In this document: piece by piece, positions 56,863 to 64,000 of the stretch | How the letters are laid out: each line of letters opens with the position of its first letter | How positions within the stretch are numbered: position 1 is the stretch's first letter | From: Pseudoalteromonas luteoviolacea | GTDB taxonomy: Bacteria > Pseudomonadota > Gammaproteobacteria > Enterobacterales > Alteromonadaceae | Assembly (NCBI RefSeq): GCF_001696455.1 | Contig: NZ_MAUJ01000001.1 | Location: forward strand, 248,001-312,000 | DNA: 64,000 nucleotides | Direction: 5' to 3' | Program-made: the position numbers and the translations under genes | The notes under the pieces: model-generated | The model's database searches: none | What the model was told of the DNA's origin: nothing | Seen by the model: only the letters and a program-made list of their open reading frames with translations

Positions 56863-59253
56863 ATGAAAAAATTATCAAGTTTGTCACTTGCGCTCATTGC
56901 CGCTGGTCTTATTGGCTGCGAAAGTGCAAGTAATACGCAGCAACTTGAAACGGCACCGGGTGCGCCGGGTGATAAGCCTTATTGGACCTATTCAGATAAG
57001 ACTGGTATCGGAACATCTTACGAAGCCTACAAAAATGGCCAATACGCTAACAATGCACAAACAGGTGAAGTGTCTAAAGTTTGGTTTTCTATCGCTAAAG
57101 GCATGATCACGGAAACTATGTTCGGCCTGATACATCAAGCGCAGATCCGCGATATGCAGTTTATTGTCACAGGCAAAGGTTTTACTGTGACTGAGCAAGA
57201 CGATTTAGATGTTTCAATCGATTATTTATACAAAGACAGTGCGGGTCGTCCATTATCTTTAGCTTATAAAATCGTTAGCAAAGACAAACAGGGCCGTTTC
57301 ACACTTGAGAAACACGTGTTGACCGATCCAGATGGTCAAACATTGTTTGTTAGGGCCAAAGTCGACACCAAGCTTGACGGCGTAAAAGCGTTTGTGAACG
57401 TCAACCCTTATGTCAATAACAATGGCTTGAATGACTCGGCGAAAGTAACGGATAAAGGCTTGGTTGCATGGGAGGGGGACAATTACCTAACACTGCAAAG
57501 CAAGTCAGGTTTTGCACAAGCGTCAGTTGGATTTACAGGCAGTAGCGATAACTTAACGGAGCTGAAAACGTCTCACCAATTGACACGCACTTATCAAAGC
57601 ACGGGTGAGCAAACAGGTAATGTTAACTGGTTAGCTGAACTTGGTGACGTGAAAGGCTCGGCGACATTTGACCTAGCACTGAGCTTTGGTAAAAGCCAAG
57701 ATGTAAGTTTTGAGCAGGGTAGTTTGGCATTAGACAAAGGTTATCAACAAGTGCTTGCAAACTACAATGGTCAAGGCGATGCCGTTGGCTGGGAAGATTA
57801 TATTGCGAGTTTGAAACCAATGGAGCGCCTAGCGGGTTACACGACAGACAACGGCAAACTTTTAAATGTCAGCGCATTGGTACTAAAAGCACAAGAAGAT
57901 AAGACGCATGCAGGGGCATTAATTGCCTCACTTTCTAACCCTTGGGGTGACACGGTTGCAGCAGAGCAGGGGCACACAGGATACAAAGCCGTGTGGGTGC
58001 GTGACTTTTATCAGGTTGCCATGGCATTTTTGGCGATGGGAGACCCTGATACTGCGCTGACATCATTTGAATACCTTGAAAAAGTACAAGTGACAGACAA
58101 CACGCCTGATAACAAGGGGGATACAGGTTGGTTCTTGCAAAAGACCCATGTTGATGGAGAGCTTGAGTGGGTTGGTGTTCAGCTTGACCAAACAGCAATG
58201 CCAATTATGCTTGCATGGAAGCTGTGGCAGGCTGGTGTACTAAGTGATGAAAAACTCGTTTATTGGTATAAGCGCATGCTACAGCCTGCTGCCGAATTCC
58301 TAGTGGAAGGAGGTCGAGCAAAAATTTTATGGAATGATACGCAGATCACACCGCCTGCGACTCAGCAAGAACGTTGGGAAGAGCAAGATGGTTTTTCACC
58401 TTCAACGACAGCAGCAATCATAGCGGGCCTTGTAACCGCGAGTGATATTGCAAAGTTAGCTGGAGATACCGCAGGTGTTAAGCGTTATCTTGATACTGCC
58501 AAGCAATACAACGCCGAAGTCGAAGCACTGATGTATACCACTGAAGGCAACTTACAGGGTAAAGATACAGACGGCGAGTATTTCTTCCGTATTGCCCGAG
58601 ATAAGAACCCTAATTCTGCCGTTAAGTTAGGTGATAACAATGGCCGTACTGGTTTGGATAAACGTCAAATCATTGATGGAGGCTTCTTGGAGCTGGTACG
58701 TTATGGTGTTCGCGATGCGAATGCGCCAAGTATCCTGAATACGCTACCGGAATATGAAGATGAGACTTTGCCAGAAAACCTACGAGTAAAGTATAGCTTT
58801 ACATTTGCAGGTGACCCAAATGCATACCCTGGCTATCGCCGTTACGGTAATGATGGCTATGGTGAGGATGAAGCCAAAGGCACGAACTATGCTGAAGGTG
58901 GTGAAAACACGCCGGGTCAGCGTGGTCGAGTATGGCCCTTCTTTACAGGTGAAAGAGGTCATTACGAGATAGCCGCAGCAGCCGCGACTAAAGGCCTGAA
59001 TAGTGAAAAGGTAAACCGCATTAAACACACTTACATCCGAGGAATGGAACACTTTGCCAATGAAGGACTTATGCTACCTGAACAAGTTTGGGATGGTGTA
59101 GGAGTAAACCCATTTGGCTATGAGCTAGGAGAAGGTACTAACTCTGCAACGCCACTGGCGTGGACTCATGCCGAATACGTGAAGCTGGTTCGCTCTCTTG
59201 CAGACAAACATGTATGGGACCATTACCCGATAGTACGTGACGCATTGAAGTAA
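56863..59253 (+). CDS. glucan 1,4-alpha-glucosidase (GH15 glucoamylase), lipoprotein
   Basis: 796 residues with AAGGAG before the ATG and a lipobox LIGC (Cys19). The N-terminal super-beta-sandwich (about 40-290) and the alpha6/alpha6 barrel are both present. GH15 motifs: WVRDFYQV (about 378), ERWEEQDG with acid Glu506 or Glu507 (503-510), GQRGRVWPFFTGERGHYE, and LPEQVWDG with the base Glu740. It cuts glucose from non-reducing ends of starch-type chains, in the periplasm or on the outer membrane. Last gene of the locus, followed by a strong terminator. Confidence 0.93.
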   Translation: MKKLSSLSLALIAAGLIGCESASNTQQLETAPGAPGDKPYWTYSDKTGIGTSYEAYKNGQYANNAQTGEVSKVWFSIAKGMITETMFGLIHQAQIRDMQFIVTGKGFTVTEQDDLDVSIDYLYKDSAGRPLSLAYKIVSKDKQGRFTLEKHVLTDPDGQTLFVRAKVDTKLDGVKAFVNVNPYVNNNGLNDSAKVTDKGLVAWEGDNYLTLQSKSGFAQASVGFTGSSDNLTELKTSHQLTRTYQSTGEQTGNVNWLAELGDVKGSATFDLALSFGKSQDVSFEQGSLALDKGYQQVLANYNGQGDAVGWEDYIASLKPMERLAGYTTDNGKLLNVSALVLKAQEDKTHAGALIASLSNPWGDTVAAEQGHTGYKAVWVRDFYQVAMAFLAMGDPDTALTSFEYLEKVQVTDNTPDNKGDTGWFLQKTHVDGELEWVGVQLDQTAMPIMLAWKLWQAGVLSDEKLVYWYKRMLQPAAEFLVEGGRAKILWNDTQITPPATQQERWEEQDGFSPSTTAAIIAGLVTASDIAKLAGDTAGVKRYLDTAKQYNAEVEALMYTTEGNLQGKDTDGEYFFRIARDKNPNSAVKLGDNNGRTGLDKRQIIDGGFLELVRYGVRDANAPSILNTLPEYEDETLPENLRVKYSFTFAGDPNAYPGYRRYGNDGYGEDEAKGTNYAEGGENTPGQRGRVWPFFTGERGHYEIAAAAATKGLNSEKVNRIKHTYIRGMEHFANEGLMLPEQVWDGVGVNPFGYELGEGTNSATPLAWTHAEYVKLVRSLADKHVWDHYPIVRDALK

Positions 59254-59262
59254 CTTTTATCT

Positions 59263-59292
59263 GTGATGCACCAATTGGTGCATCACGTTTTA
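59263..59292 (+). terminator. rho-independent terminator
   Basis: A 10-bp stem GTGATGCACC/GGTGCATCAC with an AATT loop and a GTTTTATT tail, 9 bases after the GH15 stop. Between convergent genes. Confidence 0.88.
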
Positions 59293-59300
59293 TTGATAGT

Positions 59301-60605
59301 TTAAAAGTCTGCGACAGAATTTCCAAACAACCGTGCGTGACAGCGCCGAGCATATTCATCAGTCATACCCGATAAGTAATCTGCAAGTACACGCATTTGC
59401 GCTTGTTCGTTTTGCGCCGTTTGGTAATTTGATTGTGCTGTGTACGGAAGCAATCGCATTGGATCGCTTGAAAAAGCATCAAATAGGTCGATGAGCATAT
59501 TTTGACCACTAAACTCAATTTGCTGCATTTTTGGCTCACGGATCAGACGCTGATACACAAATTGCTTTAATACCTTTAGGATCTCTTCAAACTCGTCAGA
59601 AAGTTTTACCGTATTTTTGAGCAACGGTTCTTGGAAGTCTTCAGGACGTTCCACAAGAGCACAATTGATAATAAAGATATTAACTAGCTCACCAATGGCA
59701 TCTTTTCTAAGCGGTTCGTCGTCAGAAAATAATCGGTGTGTAATACTGGTAAGATTGGACTCTAGCCAAGGTGACTCAATGTTTTTAAATGCAGGCATGG
59801 CGTAGTTGTACCAATCTCGTTCTGACAGCGTACCAGTTGCAATAGCGTCTTCCAAATCATGAACGGCATACGCGATATCGTCGGCATATTCCATAATTGC
59901 GCTGTCTAAAGACTTATAAATGGTCTTAGATTTGTATTCATTTAAGGGGTTGTAGGACATAAACAACGCTTTATCACTGTCACAAAGTGGTGACAAGATC
60001 CATTCAAACACGTCACTGTCATTGCTATACACTCCTTTAGCCGGTAGCCACTTTTGTGTGTAAATAAACCTTTGATTATGTTCCTCAGAGGGAATTTGAT
60101 GCCAAAGTTGTTCGATATAGGCTGGGTATTTAATGAACCCTAATAAGGTTCTACGGGTCAGGTTCATGCCGTAGCCGTTAGAGTATGGCTCCAACTTTGT
60201 GACAATGCGCAGTGTTTGCGCATTACCTTCAAAGCCGCCATGGTGGCGCATCAAATAATTCAGTGCAATTTCGCCACCATGGCCAAAAGAAGGATGGCCA
60301 ATATCATGAGCGAGACAAATTGTTTCAATCAAACTTGCAGAAGGAAAAAAGTCAAATTCAGGATTTTGCAATTTTAAGTGGCGCAATAGACCGGTGCCAA
60401 TTTGTGACACTTCTAATGAGTGAGTTAACCGAGTACGGTAAAAGTCATTTACACCAATACTCATAATCTGAGTTTTTGATTGAAGGCGTCTAAAAGCCGC
60501 CGCATGAATTATCCTAGAACGATCAATTTGCCAAGGAGAGCGATTGTCATTTGGTCTATTTTTAGTTTGATTGAGCAGGCGATCTTGCCAAGCTGTTTGC
60601 GTCAT
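59301..60605 (-). CDS. dgt: dGTPase family dNTP triphosphohydrolase
   Basis: 434 residues. HD-domain metal site: RLTHSLEVSQ (about 58-67) and AHDIGHPSFGHGGE (about 104-117), then a conserved GFEGNAQTLRIVTKLE. These fit the Dgt-type enzyme that splits dGTP (or other dNTPs) to the nucleoside and triphosphate. Some gammaproteobacterial members of this group are reported to protect against phage by depleting dNTPs. Whether this one does is not shown. The C-terminal part is of usual length. Single gene, convergent with the GH15 gene. Confidence 0.85.
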   Translation of the reverse strand: MTQTAWQDRLLNQTKNRPNDNRSPWQIDRSRIIHAAAFRRLQSKTQIMSIGVNDFYRTRLTHSLEVSQIGTGLLRHLKLQNPEFDFFPSASLIETICLAHDIGHPSFGHGGEIALNYLMRHHGGFEGNAQTLRIVTKLEPYSNGYGMNLTRRTLLGFIKYPAYIEQLWHQIPSEEHNQRFIYTQKWLPAKGVYSNDSDVFEWILSPLCDSDKALFMSYNPLNEYKSKTIYKSLDSAIMEYADDIAYAVHDLEDAIATGTLSERDWYNYAMPAFKNIESPWLESNLTSITHRLFSDDEPLRKDAIGELVNIFIINCALVERPEDFQEPLLKNTVKLSDEFEEILKVLKQFVYQRLIREPKMQQIEFSGQNMLIDLFDAFSSDPMRLLPYTAQSNYQTAQNEQAQMRVLADYLSGMTDEYARRCHARLFGNSVADF

Positions 60606-60865
60606 ACCTATCTCTACAGTTGTCGTTTAACAGTAAGCGTCAATGCTTATTTTCTCTAGTATAGCGAGCTTAATTTGAAAATGTAATTACTTGGTCTCAT
60701 TAAGGAAACCGTTGAAATTAGCGACAAAATGGGGGAAATTCGCGTTTAACGACTATTATTGCTATAATCACCGGCCATTTTATGAGATGAACTAAGTACA
60801 ACGAGTTATTATCTGACAAAGGAAGCTCAGAATCTCGTTTTGTAGGTACTAGTGAGAGGAGAATC

Positions 60866-61690
60866 ATGCGTTCTAACTTGATTAAGTTTTTATTAATTGC
60901 TGTTTCCTTATACGCAATTGTTTACCCATTTATTACTGAACCACCCACACAACCAGAGCCCGAAGAAACGCCAGAAGTGGTCATCGAAAAACCGGAAGTA
61001 ATTGAGCCTGAAAAACCGTTACATGATGTGGTTTTACCTGACTTTGCGGCAATAAGAGATATAGCAACAAAGAAAAAGCGCTTTTTCGACTTTATCAAAC
61101 CCCATGTTGAGGCCGAAAACAAAGTCATATTGCAACAGCGCGCCAGTATTGAAATTGCGCTGATGATGCTGCAGTTTGATGAAAGTCTGACAGATGTGCA
61201 AAGTGAAAGAGTGTTAAAAATCTTTGACTTATATAAGGTAGATCAAAAAGAGATCACGATAGAAAGTCTAAAATTAGCACTCGACAGGGTGGATATTATT
61301 CCAAAAGAGCTCGCTTTGATGCAGGCCGCTAACGAATCAGCGTGGGGGACTTCAAGGTTTGCACGTATTGGCTTAAACTTTTTTGGCCAATGGTGTTATC
61401 GCGCCGGGTGCGGCATGATCCCAAAACGTCGTGCTGATGAAGCCGCGCATGAAGTGGCGGCATTTAAGTCGGTGAGAGCATCCGTGACTTCTTATTTTAG
61501 GAATATAAATACCCACGACGCCTATCGTGAGCTAAGGAATGTGAGAGCGCAACTTAGAGCTGAGAAAAAAGAAATCACAGCAACTGAGTTGACGCCTGGA
61601 TTGATGTCTTACTCTGAACGTGGCGAAGATTACATTGAAGAACTCAATGATATGATAAGACATAACAAGGCTTATTTTGATGAAGAGTAA
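60866..61690 (+). CDS. bax: Bax-like glucosaminidase domain protein
   Basis: 274 residues with AGGAG upstream. An N-terminal membrane anchor (IKFLLIAVSLYAIVYPFI) is followed by a Pro/Glu-rich linker and a glucosaminidase/FlgJ-type domain: IPKELALMQAANESAWGTSRFA (catalytic Glu in ANESAWG), then GLNFFGQWCYRAGCGMIP. Anchored to the inner membrane facing peptidoglycan; likely cuts the glycan backbone. Overlaps the next gene by 11 bases. Confidence 0.88.
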   Translation: MRSNLIKFLLIAVSLYAIVYPFITEPPTQPEPEETPEVVIEKPEVIEPEKPLHDVVLPDFAAIRDIATKKKRFFDFIKPHVEAENKVILQQRASIEIALMMLQFDESLTDVQSERVLKIFDLYKVDQKEITIESLKLALDRVDIIPKELALMQAANESAWGTSRFARIGLNFFGQWCYRAGCGMIPKRRADEAAHEVAAFKSVRASVTSYFRNINTHDAYRELRNVRAQLRAEKKEITATELTPGLMSYSERGEDYIEELNDMIRHNKAYFDEE

Positions 61691-62324
61691 AGTACTGCCG
61701 TTATTACTCGTGGCAATGAGCTTTAGTAGCGTTGCAGAGGAGTTTGTAGCGTCCTATGAAGGCTTTTACGACCGATTAAAGGTCGTTGAAAAGGGGAGCT
61801 TTGAATTTGCCCGAGTTAACTTTTACTTAGTGGAAGGCGAGAGTAAGCAACCTTGTGAAATCGCTGATGGTAAAATTGTCACAGAGCAGTCAACAATACC
61901 TTTGCAGTACACTGATAATGCGCAATTGATGTTACCAGTTAACGAAAAACTAGATAAAGACAAAGCGGTTGTAGTGGTGACGCCTAAAACCGCCCAATAT
62001 TGTGAAATTAAAATTCAAATTGAATCCGCTCACTTCACGAATCAAGAACTGAGCAAGCGCAAAATTTACCAGTTACATCATGAGTTTGAATCATTGTTGA
62101 GTGACTTGTCGGGGGTTTTTGTCGGGAAACTATTATCTTTTATGCTACCCGAACAAAAAGGCGTTACGCTGGAATTTGTGAGTAGTGTTGATTTATCTGC
62201 CAAGCATGTTTCTTGTGAGAAAAACAGATGTCGTTTTGAAGTACAAGACAACTGGGAAAACGACAACGGAAAATTTAATGTATTGACAGAATTAGTCAGC
62301 GCAAAGCCTTGGATAGTAAAATAA
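61680..62324 (+). CDS. DUF2987 domain exported protein
   Basis: 214 residues from the ATG at 61680 (inside bax; a TTG at 61677 would add one). Signal peptide MKSKVLPLLLVAMSFSSVA. The body (YEGFYDRLKVVEKGSFEFARVNFYLV, then an alpha-helical middle and a Cys pair in VSCEKNRCRF) fits DUF2987, a family of periplasmic proteins confined to Alteromonadales and allies. No known function. Co-transcribed with bax. Confidence 0.8.
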   Translation: MKSKVLPLLLVAMSFSSVAEEFVASYEGFYDRLKVVEKGSFEFARVNFYLVEGESKQPCEIADGKIVTEQSTIPLQYTDNAQLMLPVNEKLDKDKAVVVVTPKTAQYCEIKIQIESAHFTNQELSKRKIYQLHHEFESLLSDLSGVFVGKLLSFMLPEQKGVTLEFVSSVDLSAKHVSCEKNRCRFEVQDNWENDNGKFNVLTELVSAKPWIVK

Positions 62325-62347
62325 GTCGAGCTGTATTATTAGCATTT

Positions 62348-62374
62348 AAAAAAGCGACCTTAGGTCGCTTTTTT
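62348..62374. terminator. bidirectional terminator
   Basis: A GC-rich stem GCGACC/GGTCGC extended by six A-T pairs, TTA loop. T-tract on either strand. Between the convergent DUF2987 and permease genes. Confidence 0.92.
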
Positions 62375-62399
62375 AATGCGTTACAGTTTGTATTAGCCT

Positions 62400-63566
62400 T
62401 TAAGGTAAATTCCAGTAGTATATTCCATACCCAACGACGAGCGCTGGTAATGCAGAGTATGCCGTGGCGAGCAGTGCCGCTTTTGGTGCGAGGGCTATGG
62501 CTGGAAATAAAGCATCACCATCGTTGGCAACTGCATTGGCCGCCAGCGCACTAAATGGAAGTACACCTTGAATATACAGACTTGTTACAACGATTTGCGG
62601 ACCACAGCCAGGTAGCAACCCAATCATAATCGCGATTAATGGCGCATATATTGCGTACTCAGAAAACCAGGCAGCGAGATCTAGACCGAATAAAGCAACC
62701 GATAACTCATAGAGCATAAAGCTCGCAACAACCCATGCAGTTACAAAATGCGTATCTTGTAGAACTTTAGCCAGACGTGAAGGTGGTTTAACTTCTTCTT
62801 CTTCTGCGGTGATTTGTTTATAAGTTTGACCTTTTGACGATAGGGCCCAAATGACTACGGCAAAAATGGCCATCGCAGCACCAAGCAGCTCAACTGGCTT
62901 TTCAAACTTACCCAAATCGAGGTTAAACGCCATTAACAGAGAAATAGCAAGGCAAGGAAAAAGTAACACTTTCCAAACGGGTTCACTCATCCTCACTGCG
63001 AATGTGGGTGGATCGCAATCTTGCACTTCTTTATTGTTTACTTCAGGTCTACAGTAGTCTGATTTGTGAAATAAATTGACGATCAGTCCACTGACTATGC
63101 CAACACTAATACCGAGCAATATAATGGTTAGGCCTTCTAGCGGCTTTTTCGCAAGTAACAAAAAAGCGGCATCGCCCATTGTTGCCGTAAGTACAGCGAC
63201 AACTGATGCAAAGCTTGCTTGTCCTTTGGTGAATTGTGTAACGACAATGATTGCGCCGCCACAGCCAGGAAGCGCACCTAACACCGCAGCCATAGCCACT
63301 TCTAATGCGGGGGACTTTTTACTGAGGTAGCTAAGCTCTAGTTGAGGCAATTTTTCTACGAGAAAATAGTAGATTGCCAAGGTACCAGCCACAAAAACGC
63401 TGACTTGAAAAAATGCATCAGCTAATGTGCCCAATGCGATATCTCGAACGGGTCCATAAAAAAGCGCTGCAATGAGCAATACAGGCAGTATTAAGCGCTT
63501 GTTAGCGATTAACATTGCAAATTGAGAGGCCGCTTTGAGCGGAAATGAACGAGAGTAAGAGAGCAT
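62400..63566 (-). CDS. ArsP_2-type permease (putative manganese transporter)
   Basis: 388 residues from the ATG at 63566; a GTG at 63599 in the same frame is possible. Nine to ten membrane helices in two halves, each with a matching signature: GALPGCGGAIIVVTQF and GLLPGCGPQIVVTSLY. Together with NAVANDGDALFP this marks the PF11449-like permeases that databases name putative manganese transporters. A near-consensus Fur box lies 49 bases upstream, which suits a metal-linked role; the substrate is inferred. A hairpin directly precedes the start codon. Confidence 0.78.
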   Translation of the reverse strand: MLSYSRSFPLKAASQFAMLIANKRLILPVLLIAALFYGPVRDIALGTLADAFFQVSVFVAGTLAIYYFLVEKLPQLELSYLSKKSPALEVAMAAVLGALPGCGGAIIVVTQFTKGQASFASVVAVLTATMGDAAFLLLAKKPLEGLTIILLGISVGIVSGLIVNLFHKSDYCRPEVNNKEVQDCDPPTFAVRMSEPVWKVLLFPCLAISLLMAFNLDLGKFEKPVELLGAAMAIFAVVIWALSSKGQTYKQITAEEEEVKPPSRLAKVLQDTHFVTAWVVASFMLYELSVALFGLDLAAWFSEYAIYAPLIAIMIGLLPGCGPQIVVTSLYIQGVLPFSALAANAVANDGDALFPAIALAPKAALLATAYSALPALVVGYGIYYWNLP

Positions 63567-63602
63567 AAAGTGCAACCGATAACCTAATAACAGTTGCACT
63601 TT
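63567..63602 (-). promoter_or_regulatory. leader hairpin abutting the permease start codon
   Basis: AAAGTGCAAC (63567-63576) pairs perfectly with GTTGCACTTT (63593-63602) across a 16-base loop. In the mRNA the 10-bp stem ends at the base before the ATG, so it could control translation. If the GTG at 63599 is the start it would be coding instead. Confidence 0.45.
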
Positions 63603-63614
63603 AGATTTAAATTA

Positions 63615-63633
63615 AATGAAAATCAATATCATT
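63615..63633. promoter_or_regulatory. Fur box
   Basis: On the minus strand AATGATATTGATTTTCATT matches 17 of 19 positions of the consensus AATGATAATNATTATCATT. It is 49-67 bases before the permease ATG. Recognition by Fur or the Mn-responsive Mur is likely; which one cannot be told. Confidence 0.75.
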
Positions 63634-63638
63634 TCTAT

Positions 63639-64000
63639 TTATTTTCTTTGGAACTCGGAGGTTTTACTCCATGTTGGCCATGCTTCTTCTTGCGAAATCA
63701 GATAACCTGCCTTGAAAAATAGCTGAAGATCTTGAACTGCACCACTTAAATCCCATTCTTTTCTGTAACGGTCACACGGTTGGTGATAACAACCGCGCAG
63801 TACTAAGCTCATGCGTTTTCTGTATTTTGCAGTTGCATCATCATAAGGTTCATGACCACCACCTGCATACATTGCAGGGATCCCCATATTTGCAAACGCA
63901 AAGTGATCTGAACGGTAATAAATACCTGCTGATGGGTTTGACTCGTTAGAAATAGTACGGCTCTGTTCGTCAGCTACTTCTTTTAGTACGCCATCTAGTG
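63639..64000 (-). CDS. M28 family metallopeptidase, partial (5' end beyond window)
   Basis: The minus frame is open to the window edge and stops at 63639, giving 120 C-terminal residues. The stretch YYRSDHFAFANMGIPAMYAGGG carries the last zinc-ligand region of M28 aminopeptidases (SDHFAF with the His), followed by a typical C-terminus with YHQPCDRYRKEWD. It cleaves peptides outside the cytoplasm in relatives. A signal peptide cannot be seen because the start is missing. Confidence 0.85.
   Translation of the reverse strand, partial: LDGVLKEVADEQSRTISNESNPSAGIYYRSDHFAFANMGIPAMYAGGGHEPYDDATAKYRKRMSLVLRGCYHQPCDRYRKEWDLSGAVQDLQLFFKAGYLISQEEAWPTWSKTSEFQRK

Overview
The window reads as chromosome from a marine gammaproteobacterium of the order Alteromonadales, most likely Pseudoalteromonas. 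This rests on recognisable orthologues of hda, pheS, pheT, ihfA, bax and dgt, moderately AT-rich DNA, and many secreted degradative enzymes (trypsin-like protease, M9 collagenase, M1 and M28 peptidases, GH13/GH15 glucan enzymes, a large TonB-dependent receptor). The species was not determined.

Layout. 1-7.1 kb: a cut-off short peptide with a double-glycine leader, then minus-strand secreted proteins (a fibrinogen-like YCDxxxxGGGW protein, a lipoprotein plus LruC/GEVED surface protein pair, and a GlyGly-CTERM trypsin-like protease). 7.1-12.8 kb: a TerB-like protein, a YHYH-domain lipoprotein pair, an FAD oxidase whose domain order is permuted, a small beta-barrel-like protein and an ATP-grasp enzyme. 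12.9-18.4 kb: an accessory stretch of small minus-strand genes, gene fragments, short repeats and attC-like sites, ending at tRNA-Pro(GGG). It resembles a decayed integron cassette array without an integrase. 18.7-26.9 kb: a second fibrinogen-like protein, an M1 aminopeptidase/DUF6702 operon and a COG0523 metallochaperone with Zur-box-like sites, an AgcS alanine symporter and a YdjM-like membrane protein. 27-38 kb: a degenerate amidohydrolase, a collagenase, a glyoxalase, and a PPC-domain phosphatase next to a cytochrome b/ethylbenzene-dehydrogenase-like protein. 38-46.5 kb: a core block (diguanylate cyclase, DUF2066 protein, hda, pheST, ihfA, EAL protein).

46.5-59.3 kb is a coherent alpha-glucan (maltodextrin/starch) utilisation locus. 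A TonB receptor would import oligosaccharides, a periplasmic GH13 lipoprotein and a GH15 glucoamylase would cut them, an MFS permease would carry them across the inner membrane, and a cytoplasmic GH13 alpha-glucosidase would finish the job. A flavin-dependent tryptophan-halogenase-like gene sits inside. Three copies of a TGCATACGTATGCA-type palindrome lie before its transcription units and are probably operators of a LacI-family regulator encoded elsewhere. 59.3-64 kb: a dGTPase, bax, a DUF2987 protein, a Fur-box-preceded permease of the putative manganese transporter type, and the 3' part of an M28 peptidase.

Two otherwise intact genes (the EAL protein and the GH13 lipoprotein) have a single missing base near the 3' end that diverts them from the expected C-terminus. 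A small cassette-like pseudogene looks similar. These may be real lesions or assembly errors.
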